Source: Nymphaea colorata (lineage: Eukaryota > Streptophyta > Magnoliopsida > Nymphaeales > Nymphaeaceae). From it: a stretch of DNA of 64,000 bases. Under the pieces are notes generated by a model. It ran no database searches, had not been told where the DNA came from, and was given only the letters and a program-made list of their open reading frames with translations. Made by a program: the position numbers and the translations under genes. Positions 33,764 to 47,099 of the stretch are shown here, one piece after another. Position 1 is the stretch's first letter; every line of letters begins with the position of its first letter. The DNA lies in NCBI RefSeq assembly GCF_008831285.2, contig NC_045140.1, positions 5,435,528-5,499,527 on the forward strand, read 5' to 3'.

Positions 33764-36700
33764 GAACTCTCGCTTCGGCACATGGAACTCACATTTAGAA
33801 CTCATCCATTAGCATTTGGAGTTTCAGAGCTTTTAGAACTTTTAAAACTCCTGCTTTTGCGACTGAGCCTTTGAATTTTGAACTTTAAACTTTGAAGCTT
33901 TTGAACTTAAATTTGTCATTTGATGGCAAAAGCACCACATAACTTTTAGATTTTGGATCTTGAAATGAGAACATGTCATTGTGACTTTAACATTGTCTAA
34001 GAGAAGAACAATTTTCTAATTATTGTTGATGGCAATCGAAAGTGAAGGTGGTCTAAACAGAACTGTGATATAAGTTGTCATGAAGAGTTGAATGAAATTG
34101 AGAGAGTCAAAGTTGAGGAAATGTCCTTAACTTTGATAACCAAATGAGCATAGCGATCATGTAAGGATCCATCGAGGAAGAACAACCTAAACTGGTCCCA
34201 ATGAATAGGGCATGACAATGCAAAGTGAGGTTGAGAGATAAACTCGAGAAGAGCATAATTGTTCATTTGGGTCAGTACTCAAGAGTATTAGATATGCATA
34301 AAATTCGTCTTGCGTCTTCTTTATGCAGGTATGTGATGCTATGAACTTTTGTCTAGTCATACTATGGAAACCTTTTGAACATGAACAAGTAAATCTGAAA
34401 GGTATTCTATATCTGGCACCTTAAGGACAAGTAATCAGTGAGTTGTCGGTCCAAAGCTTGCTACTTAGGTTCAGTTGAAAGCCTGTGACATTGCGTATAA
34501 CAAAGCTATACACAACCACAAAAGTAATAGAACTTTGTGGCATCCTTTAGGATGTTGAGATATTTCCCTCAAAAGCAAACGTTGGCATGATAAAAAAAAA
34601 AGGAAAAAGAAAAAAAAGCCAAAGCAGCTAACGAAGAAAAGAAGAAAAAGGCAAAAGTTAAAAGAAAGATGGGCAAAGAAAGAGTGCTTACTTGATGAGC
34701 AAAGATTGTTTGGATCAAAGTTCCCTTTTCATGGACTACGAAGTCTCCTACAACTATGAAGCATCAAGTTAATGACTTCTCCTCCCCAAAGATTTTCCAT
34801 GAAATTGAGGATAACTCCTCTAATCTCGTCACAAGAATGAAGGAACATTCCTCTTAGATAGCTTGATAAAACAAATTAGGGAATGTTCTAACTCCTGAAT
34901 TATATGTAGAGCATAATGCTAAACTTGAAATATATAGAGCTTTGACATCAAAGTACAAATTTTTCATGGAACTTGTCCCCAACTTGGGGATCTTCCGTTT
35001 TTCAACATTGCATTGATAGTACAATTTGAAAAAAGGATACCTTACAACATTCAGCTAGTCTCAAACTTGGCAGACCTTCTTACTTTTTGAGCACTAAAAG
35101 CTTTGTCCATGTATTCCAAACATCATTTTTCAAAAATAGAAGCTATCACTTATGCTGGGGTATTTTTTATTTTCTTTGAAAAATTTGGTATATCTTTCTT
35201 TGCCACTAAGTTTGGCTTTCATTGGCTTAAAAACAAAGACAAAACAATGTAAACACCCTAAATTTTCAACAATGACCAAATTACCAATTCACCTATCACT
35301 ATGTCTTTGAAATGGTTTTCAAAGGTATTTCAAACTAGAAGTTTTAAAACCTGAACCAAGTCTCCACCTACCCCGTCTGGGTGCCAAATAACTAGAGTCT
35401 AGAGGATGTAGAGCCTACAAGGTTGCCGCTACCTTGCCAAATAAATTTTTAACCTTGAACTTCAAAAAATCCCGAAAACTCTAAAAATTACTTAAGACCA
35501 GCTCAATTAGGATAATTCTCACCCTTACAATTTAGCAAGCTTTCACTTAGCTTAAAACAACTCACTCTAACCCAAGACAATTCACTGAATCACTTGCTAA
35601 TTATTGCTCATCATGACATTGTGAAACCTGAACAAGTTCAAGCTAGGGTTACCTCAGCTCAACTTAACTTAAACATGAATTATTTTGAGTTACAAGATCC
35701 TAATTTCAGTTCTAGATTGAGATGTTGCATCACACTGTCACCCTTTCACCTATTTGGTAGGACCCAAGCTCAACAAGTACTAGTCATCTCCGACTTAGCT
35801 TGGATCATATTTTTTAGTGTTGGATCTAAGAATTCTTAGCTTAGTTCAAGCTCATTCTTCTCAGATATCGAGCCTAATTTTAATTTTATAAATTCACTAA
35901 GGGATGCCTAGTTCCTGACATCTCGTTTAGTGCACAACTCATCTTTCGAGCTCAATTCTTATCAATCCTAGCAACAATTGTCCAATTTCGTAAATGATAT
36001 TTGATCTACACTTCACTAGAGTACTTTTATGTTTAGATGGAGTAGGCATGTCTTAAATCTTGTTTTTCTAGATTGCCCTTCATGATCTTCATGTAATGAG
36101 CCATTTACCTACCAGCCAATTCAGAAAAATGTGTTTTGGAGAGGCAAATGGGATTGAAACATGGCATACTCCTAGACCTAGAGCGGATCATGATGATGTG
36201 TGGTTGGATTTCTCATAAGGTTCATAGAACCATGTCTTCATACCAAGGATAAAACTGTCTATTTTATTGCATGCATTGTTTTGCATAAACCAAGTTCTAT
36301 GTTGCATAAACCTAAGTATAGCTCATGCATGAACCTAGAGACTTATAACTAAACCCAAAAGATCCACACCTAGCTGAATCTAGGCTCAACCTAAAAGTAA
36401 ACCTGGTGTGGGCCAGCATGAACTAAGCTCAGTGGAGCTTGCATTTAGCCAAACCTAGACTGAACCTGAACTTGACGGAATCAGGATGACCACAAACTCA
36501 CTATATCTGAGCTCACCAAGACTAGATTGAGATTGGCTGGGGCATGCCATTTCCATATCTTCAATCCAGATCTCTATACCAAATCCCAAATTTATGATTT
36601 GCATCTTTCTATAGCTCTAAACTCAGATATCTGATCTAGATTAAATCTCATATCCAAGATCCACTGTCTAGAACTTTCTCTATGTCTTGATCAAGCTCTA

Positions 36701-39280
36701 GGACCTATACTCAAATCCAAATCCAATGTCTAGGCACATTCATCATTGCTGCAACACATGAACATTACATTTTATTTGTATTAATGTTTTTGCTCCACAT
36801 GTTCTCAGTTTCTCTCAGATTTTCATCAAGAGAGTTAGACACTGCAAAAACTCTTCAATTCAATGTTAGGACCATTCTTCAAATGCCAGAACTTGATCTC
36901 ATCACAAAACGTGCCAGAAGTATCAAAATAATACTGAAATACAAGCTCAATTTGCATCAATTCCCTAAGTTTCATTGTTTTAACCTAAGGTAGAGAGTGA
37001 GGCAAAGTTTTCTAAGTGCCAAGTTCAGCCCCATATGTATTGTTGAAGACTTTTCCCCTCCCTTGGAAGACTATAAATAGTGAAATTTGGATGGAGGCCA
37101 AGACGCCAAATTCAATGGACTATTGAGCCAAAAATTAAGGAAATAAGTGGATAAAACTCCATGTAGTTGGCTTGGTCTTGGTGAAAAAGGTTTTTTGGTT
37201 AAAATTTTGATCATGTAAATCAGTTCTAGGTTTCAGTTTAGAGGTTTAGGTCAAGTTTGTGGCTTAAGTTGTTGTAGTCATAAGTCACTCTTAATTAAGT
37301 CTCAAGGTCAAGTAATAGACAGACTCTTATGAGTTAGCATGTCAAGTATTTCTCTTTTCTTTCTCTTAATTTTCTTTGCTTTATGTTTCCTTAAGGTAAT
37401 TTATTCATGCTTAGGATAAATTATTTTATGCTATAGGATAGTTTGTTTTTCCTATGCATGCAATAGGATAGTTATTTACTGTATCTTCGATAGGTTTAAT
37501 CTTCATGTCTTTAGGATAGGGGTATGAAGGTTAGGTATGCCTTCTTCTACTTTCCACTTTTTCTATTTTAGTTCCTATATTTTAGTTGGTATTGCTTTCC
37601 TGCACAAAACATGTAATTTCTTTCTTTATAATGTTTAGATGTAGGAATGCATTTACACATGACTTGAATAAATACCATGATGCACACATGCAACACACAC
37701 CACAATTTATGTAGAAACTAGGTAGGATGAGACTAGTATCATGCCTTGTGACAATTGTCTGAGCATGTGAAAGCCCTAATTTAGCTTAGACTTTACATAA
37801 ACACATTTTATAATTTAGTTTAGACTTTATGTAAAACACTTTATAAATCATAGATTTCAAAATGTCTTTCAAAATAAGTCTTTCTTCTAAAACCTTAAAA
37901 CCCTAGGTTTACATGGTTAGGATCTAATTCAAGTTCTACCCATATTTGTATCTTCTAAGCCCCAACTTAGATCAGCTTTAGAACCCTCTACTCAGCTCCA
38001 AGATCCTATAGCTAGGACCCTGGCTGTCCCTATGAGCTCTACTTTACTAGTTGACTTAAGGCATGCTATTGAATCCTTCAATCCAAACCCTAATATTGGC
38101 GAATCCTAACCCTAGAAAGTCTTGAATGATTTCAGAATCTCAAAGATCCAAAACATGCTCATGACTTTATGGGAGTTTTGAATCTTCAATTCTGACCTTG
38201 AACTTGAATATTTGGTCTCAGATCTAAAGTGAGATATTAGAATCAAATGACATTAGAGAGCCTCAAACTATGACAATATAGAGATTCAAATTTTAGATGA
38301 CCCATAGAACTTTGATCTTGTAGTTTGATCTGGATCTGATTGTTCAATCTGAACCATGCTATTGAATCTTTGAAACAAAATCAATATAATTCTTGAATCA
38401 GAACTTAATTTGAACTGGAAATGGATCAACGTCTGGATCATCAATATAAACTTAGATCATATTATTGGATTATGAGTATCAATATTGAATCTTTGATGGA
38501 ATTGAATTTGGATCTAAATTGAATTGGATCTCTACGGCCACATCCTAAACCACTGAACCTTAGAAATTAGATTTTGGTAATGTGTGACCTAGTTGCATGC
38601 ATATGTTAATCTAGAATAACACTTGCATGGCTCTATGACTATATGAGTTGCTCGGTTTGTAACTCTAGTGTCGGATGTTTCACATGGTTTTCTAAAAACT
38701 TCTTTCTAAAAGGAGAGTAAATTTGTTTTAATGCATTTAGGAATCATACATCATTCAATGACTTAGACATAAGATCAATATAGTCTAGCCCTTGCTCTAA
38801 TCACCCTTGGTAAATGCTCCAGGATGGTCACACCATGTACCGATAGGTCGGGCCCTACCTCTCAATCTTTAAGGTTACTATGCATAATTATTTTGGTACG
38901 AGTTATAAATTTTTTCAATCTACAGTATGCATGTAAGATGCAAATTTTGCATGTAAATATAAACTCAATATTTAGGAGTAATCTACAAACAATAGTAGTT
39001 GCTTCACATTGTTCAAGCATGCGTTTGTCTCATAAAATGACTTTACTTTTTAACTATCTTATGAGAAATTACTATCTCTATTTGCAATCTCATTTCAATT
39101 CTACAGACAATAGAGTTGATCACACGTTGTTGCCAAGTTATAGAAGAATCCAATGCATCACTTGCCACTCAATACATGCATGAAAGATTTATTAGAGTAT
39201 ATGCTTCATACCTCAAGCATAAACCTTGGAGTGTTCTTCACAAAAAATGCCTCAAGCCTTGAGAGTGAATTAAGGGAATG
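33764..39280. other. large spacer of decayed repeats, no gene recognised
   Basis: About 5.5 kb of AT-rich DNA with no credible coding region. The sequence is probably old transposon material. A TATA-like CTATAAATAG at about 37070 might be a relic LTR or other promoter, but I found no paired repeat. The minus strand at 34078-34266 has a 62-residue frame of unknown origin. Confidence 0.55.
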
Positions 39281-39600
39281 TTTTCATAAGGTGTGTACTT
39301 CACTATATGCCTCAAGGCACAATATTTTTTGTACTTAAAATATAAAAAATCTGTGTTTTTTAACACGACCATTTTCATCAAAAGCCCTTTGCTTCTCAGC
39401 TCATATCACATCTTTTAAATATCATCCTCCAACACTACATATTTTCATGAGATGTGTACTTCAATATACGGCTCAGGCCAATATTTTTTTACTTAAAGTA
39501 TGAAAAATTCTATGTATTTCTTAACATGACCATTTTCATCACAACCGGTTGTTTCTAAGCTCATGCCACATCCTTCAATTCTCATCCTCCTAGAATGCTC
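39281..39600. repeat. 161-bp tandem duplication
   Basis: TTTTCATAAGGTGTGTACTTC at 39281 recurs as TTTTCATGAGATGTGTACTTC at 39442. Both units continue through an AATATTTTTT run, a TTAACAYGACCATTTTCATC block and a CTCATCCTCC end. Divergence is moderate. Confidence 0.85.
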
Positions 39601-39669
39601 TCAGATTTGGAATTTTGTTGAATCAATTCTCATTGTTTTGCACTATATATATATATAATCAGTTGGATT

Positions 39670-40230
39670 CGTTTTAACCAGATGTTCATCTACACAAAGG
39701 TTTGGCTTGAAAAGTTGGAAGCAAGTATCCAATAGGGTTATTTTTAGTTCATTAGCAAGTTTCTCGTGTGACTAAATAAATTGGATTATGATGTGTTTCT
39801 TATTAATATGACATCTGACACAATGAAAATCAATATCAACATTTTGGATCGAGCATGAAAACTGATTAGATGCCAAGTATAATGCTTTTTATTGTCACAT
39901 GGCAAGCTTGGTAGATCATTCATGATAAAAGTCAACTCCTTTAGGATGAATTATAGGCATAATAACTCAACTGCTGCAAATTCAAGTTGCTCATATTCTG
40001 CTTTTAATGCTTGATTCACCTACAATCCTTTGCTTTGGTGAGGCCTATGACATAATGCAATTGTTGAGAAAAATGGAAAAGCTAACCAACAATTTTTTTT
40101 ATCAACTAACTATTTACATGCAAATCTAACATGTAGACCATTTAGAATGATATTTGTATTGGCATCTGTTAAGTTATATAGGATTACTAAGGAGTTGTAA
40201 TTTGCCTTGTCAATATAAGGTTTGACCGTT
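39670..40230 (-). pseudogene. fossil Copia RT end and RNase H
   Basis: On the minus strand, broken frames read YNSLVILYNLTDANTNI (compare the family pattern YRSLVGSLQYLTLTRPDI), then EYEQLEFAAVELL, FILKELTF, CDNKKHYTWH and FHARSKMLILIF, matching in order the RNase H blocks AEYRA, CDN and FHxRxKHIEI of Copia elements. There are several stops and shifts. I could not find LTRs for it. Confidence 0.72.
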
Positions 40231-40587
40231 TATAGTACCATTATCAGGGGTAATCAAACCAAAGACTAGGTTATACTTATCTAATGTTTAAGTTACTAAA
40301 TACCATCCTAAACCTAAATGCATTGAAATAAATGTGCCCTAGCTTTAGTTCATCATGCACATTTGAAAAGCAGCAAACAGTTAATAGAAACAAAGAAGGG
40401 GTATCCAATTGCCTTAAGAGGAGGAAAACTTTTCCAAGGTTCCCCTTGTTTGAGGGAAACATGGAGCCTCCAATAACCATGTTGAAAATCATGCTTTTCA
40501 GTGAGGATCATCCTTTTCCATGGGAAACGAAGTACTTGAAAATAAGAAATGGTGGTTAAGTGGAATCATTCAAGTAAGGAGACGTGA

Positions 40588-40817
40588 GAAGCCCAAGGAG
40601 TTATAGTGCACTAGGCGGCAAAGTGGTCCACCTCTTAAAGGGACTTATGTTCGAATCCTAAAGTGGTCACTGTCATATCTCCCAGTGTTTTCTTCCTCTG
40701 AAGTGTAATAGGTCTCGAAGCATGCTTTGTGAATCCTAGGGGTGGAGGGCACATGATGAGAGTTGCCTCTCGTAGGGGTGGAGGAATGAACCACTCACCG
40801 TTAAAGAAGAAAAAAAA
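40588..40817 (+). mobile_element. tRNA-derived SINE (about 230 bp)
   Basis: An A-box-like GGCAAAGTGGTCC at about 40616 is followed about 35 bases on by a B-box GTTCGAATCC (about 40651), the internal RNA polymerase III promoter layout of tRNA genes. The unit is too long and lacks a cloverleaf, and it ends in an A-rich run. AAGTAAGGAGACGTG (about 40572) before it and AAGTAAGGAGATATG (about 40818) after it look like a 15-bp target duplication with slight decay. Together this supports a SINE moved by LINE machinery. Confidence 0.7.
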
Positions 40818-40833
40818 AGTAAGGAGATATGGA

Positions 40834-42840
40834 ATCACATTTAAAACCCCTGAATTAAAATGTTTTATTCTCAATCAAAAATATTGATATGTTTCAAGAT
40901 CTTGCAAAAATCTTGCTAACAAGGATGTCAAAGAGTTCGCTTTTTTATATTACACATCTTAATCCAACTTGTATTAATTAGATTTGGTATGTAAATCTGA
41001 GGCGTCCAATAGTCTATAGCTCAATCTTTACCCATCAATTAGTTCAATTTCGTTTACCATTGAGAGCCCAATGTTGGGAAAATAGTTGAAGGAGTTAAAA
41101 ACAAAAAACGTTACATTCGATAATTGATGTTCACCATTTAAGTAATCGTTTTTTTTTTTGAAAAAAAAATGGTAAGATAGGAATTAGACGGGCATGAACC
41201 AAGTTATACCAAGTAATGAATATTGAACCGAGTCTAGGGGCGAAATGAGCCAATGCATTATCAAATTTGAACCGGTGCTGAGCTCATTCGTGATGCATTC
41301 ATTAATCATAAGAGCATAGAAGAATGCCAGCATATTTTATTTATGGTTAATTTAAAATGGTATCATTAGGTAGAAAATATTATTGTTTTTTTTTATTGCA
41401 TATAGTTATGCAAATATGAGTAATAAAACAACTTTAAGAAAAATTTATGATAGAATTCCCAATCTTTGGACTAATTCCCTTCACTTTTGAGAATGCAAAA
41501 TGATATTTTCATTCTCTTATTATTGTGGTTCATTTGATATAGAAAGAAAAAGAGAAAGTTACATAACGATTGAAGCATGAATTGGTTCAATGGTTCATTT
41601 TGTTACCGGTTCAGATTGGATTGAGTTCAGATAATGGTAGATCTCATAGACAAGTGCGAGTTGAAACAAATGGATCCAATACTAGATTCCAATACTAGAT
41701 TGCTATTTATGTTACATCCAAAGAAGTAAGTTAAGCAAGTAGGGATGTACATCGAGTTGTGATGAGTTATAATATCTTTTTATTTTTATTAAAATAAAAA
41801 ATATATGAAACAAGTAACACAAGCTTGAACGAGTCGAATTACAACGTAAATCGAATCCAACCTTGATAATATCCAACCCAGTTGTATGCTCGTTTTAGGT
41901 CTTTAAACTAGTTAAATATGGACTCAGTTTAAGAATTAGGAACCGGATCCAAACTTAATTAAATGGAGTACCACAGCTGAACCAAATCCAAGTTCTAAAT
42001 CCGAATAGCTTGAATGCCACAGCTTAGGCTAAGGTTCGGAACGAAAACACATGGTTCAACTGTCGATCCGACCGTTCACTGACAGGGCGGACGGTCAAGA
42101 TGGGCTCACTGACTCCAGCTTATGTGAGAACGCATCCACGAGATCGAACCTCTTCGTCGTGGGCAGGTGAGGGAATATTCCCGGTTTAAACCTTTTAAGG
42201 GTAGTTTTGTCATAAAGACCCCTAATTTCCGTGATGTTTTTTACTAAAAAGTCCGCATTCTATTGTAAAATAACTAGAAATATAAAAGATTAGTATAAAT
42301 AAGATTAATTGATTACCATATTTACCCTTGCTGACGGTGGGAGGTGGCTTTATGGCGGGTGGACCACGCGAACCCTACCTCAGATAAACCGCGGGTTAAA
42401 AACCAACCCCGGGTTATGGATACGTCGTGGAAAATGACCAATCAGACGATTCCTTTATAGTCAATGACAAAAATGCCTCCGGTCCTAAATCCAGTGATTT
42501 CTCTGGTGAAAATCGGTAGATCCGCACTTTCGACCAAGTGCAAAAAGTAAAGGAGCGTTTCGTAAATTTCGCTCCGGGGCACCCAACGACCGCCTCGCGC
42601 TTTCTTTTTAGGGTTTCGTCGTCTTCCAACTCGTTCGTTGCTTTTCTCGTTCGTCCGATCTAGGGTTTCCTCTTCTTCTCAGATCGTTTCCTTTCCATCG
42701 TCTTCTCTCCTTTCTTTCTTCTACCTGCCCCCCTGCGTCGTCCTGTCGTCTGTATCTAGAGCTAGTTTTATCTCTCTCTTTGTCTCCCTCTCATAGGAAG
42801 CGGAGGAGAAAAAAGCAATAGAAAGCAAACGGAGGCCAGG
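40834..42840. promoter_or_regulatory. spacer and AFC2 promoter/leader
   Basis: The first 1.2 kb is AT-rich and without a gene; GGGATGTACATCGAG at about 41742 resembles the end of a plant hAT MITE, but I found no partner end. From about 42550 the sequence becomes CT-rich (CTCTCTTT, TTCTTCTCAG) as in plant 5' leaders and runs to the AFC2 start codon. No clear TATA box is seen, which suits a housekeeping gene. Confidence 0.5.
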
Positions 42841-45800
42841 ATGGAGATGGAGTGCCTCACGGAGTTTCCTCACACGCACATGGATAGGCGCCCGAGAAAG
42901 AGGCCAAGATTGGGATGGGATGTCCCTCAGGTTCCTAAGGTATTGCGTCTTTGCCGATCTATCTATGTCCTTTTCGCTGATTTCAAGATATATCTCGTTG
43001 TATTTAGTCTTTCTGGTTGCTTGATCGGTTATGTTGGGGGGTTTCAGGTAGATCTTCGGAATTTGTGAGTTTTTTTCTCATCCTTTACCTGATCTTGGCT
43101 TGGATTTTTAGATCCGTGGCCGTTGTAATTAGTTTGATCTTCTCCTTTGTGTACGTGAAATCTTGATCCAACCCTGTATTCTTAGATCCGAGCCTTAGCG
43201 TTTGCTTTTCTGGTGGCGGAGATTATTTGAAATCTTCTGTGATGTGTTTTATCGTCCGTAGGTTGATGCTCCCTGGTTCTGGTCTGTTATAATTGGGTCG
43301 GAATCTTCATATTATTTTGTATTAGGCGTTTCATCATTCCGTAGTTAGGTTGCTTGGTTTACATCTTTTGGTGTTCCCCTGTTTTCCTTGTTCAAGATTA
43401 GTTGGAGAAAACGTTTCTGTTTAGGCTTCTTCCGTTTTGCTGTAGCAATTTAGTGTATCTTTTTCCTTTTTTTTGGGCCAGTTCTTATAGAGATTGTTTA
43501 TAGACTTTGTCGTACTCTTAGATCCTTAGAAATTGATGCCTTTATCTCCCTCTTTTCCTATTATCGGTCAACGTAATCAAAGATTCATTGGGGAAATCGA
43601 TATGGTAAAAGAGATTGGTAGATAAAAGCGAACAAAAACACGATAATAAACAGCGGGAATGCTAGACTCCTTGTCTTGGATATTACTTCAACTTTTGTTG
43701 CTCTGCCTCTCGGTCAATCAGATACTTTTTGTGTCCAGTCATTCATCTTCGGTTTTTGGTGCGTCGGCCACTCGTTTGAGAGGGTGAGGTAGCATGGGAA
43801 ATTTTGTACTGTCCAGGGAACTGTGTTTTCTTTGTTATTTTTATGCATATCTTTCTAGCTAATTTATTGTTAGACTGCAAACTCATCTTTTAACTTTGTT
43901 AATCTATTAATCCATTTTTTTTGCTAGGTGGATTTAAATCCTCTTTTTCCTGTAAGTTTCTCTTTTTTTTGTGTTTGATTATTTCTAAACTTTTATCTTA
44001 GAGAATGCTTTAATTAGTATGAAACTGATGAAAGTGGGTGAAACGGAAAAGGTTTAATGATTATGTTTGTTGAGCGAAAATATGAATGGATGGCTGTGTG
44101 TAGGCTCAGCCAGGAATGTATTGTGGGCAAGAAGTTGGGCATGGAACAAGCTTATCATCGTCAAGGGCACCCTCAGATCATACTTATTCATCTATGTATC
44201 TCAAGGGCGTAGCTCGAAATGGTTCCCCCCCTTGGCGAGATGATGACAAGGATGGGCATTACATGTTTGCGCTTGGGGAGAATTTAACTTCTCGCTGTAA
44301 ATACACCTGATCACAATTGTTGGATCCCTTTAATTTGAACGATGCTTAACCGTTTTTGTATTCTGGTTGGTTGGTTATATGACATTGACATTTACGTATT
44401 GGTCCTTTTGTGGGGTGCTTTTTTTTTTCTGTGGGGATAGTCGGTTGTCTGATCCAATACTCATTTGCATCTTGAACTTATGTTTCTAAATTATCTCTAT
44501 TTGTTTATTGGTCTGTCTTTCCTTGATATATAATAGTTGTCTTTGTTATTGTAGTTGTTTATATACACGGACTTCATTATTATAAACTTTTATGTCTAAT
44601 TTATAAAAAGATGTTATGCCATGTTTTATTCGAAAAATTTTAAGATTTTATTTTCATTTTTACCTGGCCTATTGAATAACTACAGTTTTGAGAAATTTCC
44701 CTCAGTTCCATTTCAACTAAGGTCGTGTTTTTCTTTGTTGGTTTGTACGTGTCCTTTCTGAAATTTCTGATTTGAGTGTTTGCTGACCGGAAGTTGCATG
44801 GGCTTTTTTCCCTTTTGATACCTGTTTTTGGAAATTTTTGCTTGTTTCAAGATTTTTCCTGTGTCCAATTGATGTTGATTTTCTCTCTTTGTTCTTTGCT
44901 TGTATGGTCCTTGTTCCTTTTCCACGTGTACTAACATTTATGTTTTGTGTTTCTACAGATAGGATTCACAGCAAGATGGGTGAAGGTAAGTGAAGTGCAT
45001 CAGTGTGAATGGTTTGCATCTCTTTCTATCCATCTATGTTCACTGCGTGTTGTATTTCTATTGCTTTTTGCACCTCGTTCTTATGATTTTTTAACATCTT
45101 TCCAGGCACGTTTGGTCAAGTTTTGGAATGTTGGGACAGAGAAACAAAAGAAATGGTGGCTATTAAGATTGTCCGTGGTATTAAGAAGTACAGAGAGGCT
45201 GCAATGATTGAGATAGATGTGCTGCAGCAGCTTGCCAAGCATGATATTGGTGGCAGCCGGTAAGCGATTTTTCTCATTGTTTCATTGGATGAGTCAGACT
45301 GTATTCATTTTATTTTACTGCATATGAAAAGATTTCAAGGCCGAGTTTGTGTAAGCGGGTTTATTCTTTGCAGTTGTGTACAAATACGGAACTGGTTTGA
45401 CTATCGTAACCATATCTGTATTGTAAGTATTGATGGTATTTGTCTGATTGATTGATTCACCAATTGCCCAATATTTTGGGTGTTAAGACTTGTGGGTGGA
45501 TTTTAAATGGTTGTAACAGGTGTTTGAGAAGCTTGGGCCAAGCTTATATGATTTTCTACGGAAAAACAATTACCGCTCCTTTCCCATTGACCTAGTTCGC
45601 GAGCTTGGCAGACGACTGTTGGAATGTGTAGCATGTGTGTGGTCATTGCTTCCTTAATCTTCTCTTTTTGTTACTTTGAAGTTGATGGGGAATTGTTCTG
45701 CACTGATGCCTTATAGGGTTATTAGAAGGCTGTCTGTTGCTTGGATAAACAAACATGGTATTTATATGGTGGTGGAGAATTTGCCTCTTGTCTTGCATGC

Positions 45801-47099
45801 CAAAAATGGTTTATAACATCGTATTGGGTTGTAGGTGTCATTATTCTCTGTCGGCGTAGTGGACTAAATCTTTCTTTCTGCCTTGTCTTATTTGCAGTTA
45901 TGCATGATTTACGCCTTATCCACACTGACCTGAAGCCTGAAAATATTCTTTTCATTTCCTCTGATTATGTCAAAGTCCCAGACTACAAGGTAATCTTTAA
46001 TTTTTCTTGGTTTTGTTGGTTGAATTCAATTCTGTTTTGGTGTCTCTTTCTTTGGTTCTTGTATCCTTGATGGAAGATTTCTATTTTATACATATGGATT
46101 GCAGGGCTCTTCTCGATCGCCCAAGGACGGTTCATACTTCAAGCGACTGCCTAAATCCAGCGCAATAAAGGTCATTGACTTCGGCAGCACGACTTATGAT
46201 AGCCAAGACCATAACTACGTCGTCTCAACCAGGCACTATCGGGCACCAGAGGTCATTCTTGGTATGTGTATGTTACTGTTCTCCATAGTGCACTTTTTAT
46301 TTCTTATGGATGGTTATGGCTGTGCTAAAATTTTCTTTTCTTTTTCAAAAATAGGTTTGGGCTGGAGCTATCCATGTGACATTTGGAGCGTTGGGTGCAT
46401 CCTAGTGGAGCTATGCTCGGTAGGCTCAGCCTCACTCCCTTGAAACGTTTGGACGTTTTTGGTGCTTTTTTTTTTTTCTGTTTATTTACTAGATTCTACT
46501 TGATGTTTCCCCAGGGCGAAGCCTTGTTTCAGACGCACGAGAATCTGGAGCATTTGGCTATGATGGAACGGGTGTTGGGTGCAATTCCGCAACATATTCT
46601 TAAGAGAGTGGAGTGAGTCTTCCAACAACGAATATGCTTCGTGTTGTACACGTCGCTTGCCTTTCACCCTCTTAGTCTAACGAAAAGATGTTCTTTGTGT
46701 TCGTGTTTTGCAGTCGTCACGCTGAAAAATATGTGAGGCGGGGCACGAGGTTGGATTGGCCCGAAGGGGCAACTTCGAGGGAAAGCATAAAGGCTGTCTC
46801 AAAGTTGCCTCGTCTCCAGGTAGAGTTGTAGAGTTGATTTTGGTTTCGAACTTCGGCAATTGATGTGCCTCAATTCTTTGGTTGGGGTCTCTGCAAGGTA
46901 ACTTGTCCCTGCGTCTTTCTCTGCTGCTGAAGTTGGCTTTGTTTTCTCTCAGAATCTCGTGATGCTGCACGTGGACCATTCGGCTGGAGATCTGATCGAC
47001 CTCTTGCAAGGACTTCTCAGGTACGACCCTTCAGAGCGTCTAACGGCCAGGGAAGCCCTCAGGCATCCTTTCTTCAGCAGGGAACACAGAAGGCTATAA
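42841..47099 (+). CDS. AFC2: AFC2-type LAMMER (CLK) protein kinase
   Basis: A nuclear dual-specificity kinase of the LAMMER/CLK family that phosphorylates SR splicing factors. Twelve coding exons, all GT–AG and in phase: 42841-42939, 44104-44296, 44959-44985, 45106-45259, 45374-45422, 45520-45634, 45898-45989, 46105-46261, 46355-46419, 46515-46612, 46714-46819 and 46953-47099. They total 1302 nt, 433 residues, close to the usual size of about 430. The N-terminus has the conserved [19 protein letters not shown]. Kinase landmarks are the P-loop GEGTFGQV (105-112), VAIK with Lys127, the catalytic loop HTDLKPEN (221-228, Asp223; Thr replacing the usual Arg is typical of LAMMER kinases), DFG (268-270) and the signature [11 protein letters not shown] (329-339). 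All catalytic residues are present. The 27-bp third exon encodes part of the P-loop. The donor after exon 6 (GCAT|GTGTGT) is weak. The gene looks complete and functional. Confidence 0.97.

Noticed and set aside
37060-37090. Promoter at CTATAAATAG
   Set aside because: No gene or paired LTR follows; a lone TATA word in AT-rich DNA is weak evidence.
40600-40670. tRNA gene
   Set aside because: A- and B-box words are present but there is no cloverleaf or anticodon arm; a SINE explains them better.
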